Below the pieces are notes generated by a model. That model was not told where the DNA came from. It made no database searches and was given only the letters and a program-made list of their open reading frames with translations. From positions 1-40,968 of the forward strand of contig JAFWAA010000056.1 of assembly GCA_017507905.1 (NCBI GenBank): DNA of 40,968 nucleotides. The letters are read 5' to 3'. Shown piece after piece: positions 40,751 through 40,968 of the stretch. How positions within the stretch are numbered: position 1 is the stretch's first letter; each line of letters begins with the position of its first letter. The translations under genes and the position numbers were made by a program. The DNA comes from Clostridia bacterium (GTDB lineage: Bacteria; Bacillota; Clostridia; Oscillospirales; CAG-272).

Positions 40751-40968
40751 ATGTTGAATTTTGGTCAGAAAATTAAAAAGCTGCGCACAGATGCAGGCTT
40801 GTCGCAAGCTATGCTTGCAGAACATATCGGGGTTTCGGTTCAATCTGTATCCAATTGGGAATGTAATAACACAATGCCGGATATATCTCAAATTGTTCCT
40901 CTCGCAAGCATCCTTTGCGTTTCAACCGATTATTTGCTTGGAGTCGGATTTGACGAGAAAGCCGATCA
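40751..40968 (+). CDS. XRE-family transcriptional regulator, N-terminal part (cut by window edge)
   Basis: The 72 visible codons give a full helix-turn-helix of the XRE/Cro type: FGQKIKKLRTDAGLSQAMLAEHIGV, SVQSVSNWECNNTMPDISQIVPLASILCVSTDYLLG. This form (SVSNWE...P) is common in regulators from mobile or accessory regions. AAGGA lies just upstream of ATG 40751; an in-frame ATG at 40745 overlaps that site and is less likely. Base composition is clearly A+T-richer than the rest of the window and the codon choice differs, suggesting a different origin. Confidence 0.88.
   Translation, partial: MLNFGQKIKKLRTDAGLSQAMLAEHIGVSVQSVSNWECNNTMPDISQIVPLASILCVSTDYLLGVGFDEKAD

Noticed and set aside
40385..40968. 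Integration repeat (att site) of the tRNA-Ala 3' end inside the window
   Set aside because: No second copy of the T-arm/acceptor sequence was found in the sequence right of the tRNA.

Overview
The window reads as a chromosomal segment of a low-redundancy, G+C-rich member of the Clostridia (Bacillota), probably an uncultured gut lineage. Support: AGGAGG-type ribosome binding sites before almost every gene, sigma-A promoters with 17-bp spacers, an infC-rpmI-rplT operon with a probable L20-type attenuator, a DUF1836 regulator, a MsmX-like multi-sugar ATPase, meso-diaminopimelate dehydrogenase, an SMC/FtsY/RNase III cluster, and carbohydrate genes (rhamnulokinase, GH30). Genus or family cannot be fixed from sequence alone.

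Layout. (1) 1-18742, all on the minus strand, is a long housekeeping run read from right to left: SPOUT RNA methyltransferase, dprA, topA, trmFO, plsX, rnc, radical SAM protein, smc, ftsY, rdgB, a small membrane protein, yhbY, nadD, yqeK, an LCP protein, rsfS and the 5' part of leuS. Many junctions overlap by 1-17 bp (ATGA, TGATG), so translation is probably coupled. (2) 18800-20240 is the infC-rpmI-rplT operon with a consensus promoter, a leader of about 160 nt ending in an intrinsic terminator hairpin, and a likely AUU start for infC. (3) 20485-21649 is a plus-strand PAP2 phosphatase gene with an unusually long leader that folds by hand into a three-way junction. (4) 21650-30600 holds separate minus-strand units: DUF1836 regulator, dxs, MsmX-like ATPase, rsuA-family synthase plus tex, and ddh plus trmO, most with a recognisable promoter and terminator. 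(5) 30640-35320 holds a DivIVA-like protein plus XRE/TPR-like regulator, then rhamnulokinase plus a long-form PRPP synthetase. (6) 35378-38670 is a surface-protein patch: a secreted seven-repeat RCC1 propeller, a small secreted paralogue of its C-terminal module, and a convergent DUF11 protein. (7) 38762-40384 has a cytoplasmic GH30 enzyme and a divergent tRNA-Ala(GGC). (8) From about 40385 the DNA becomes visibly A+T-rich and begins a new XRE regulator cut by the window end, which may be the edge of an accessory region next to the tRNA.

Most genes are standard. The least explained elements are the PAP2 leader RNA, a promoter-like A+T-rich stretch inside the SPOUT methyltransferase gene, the RCC1/module pair, and the compositional break after the tRNA. 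I saw no CRISPR array, insertion sequence, phage gene cluster or rRNA.
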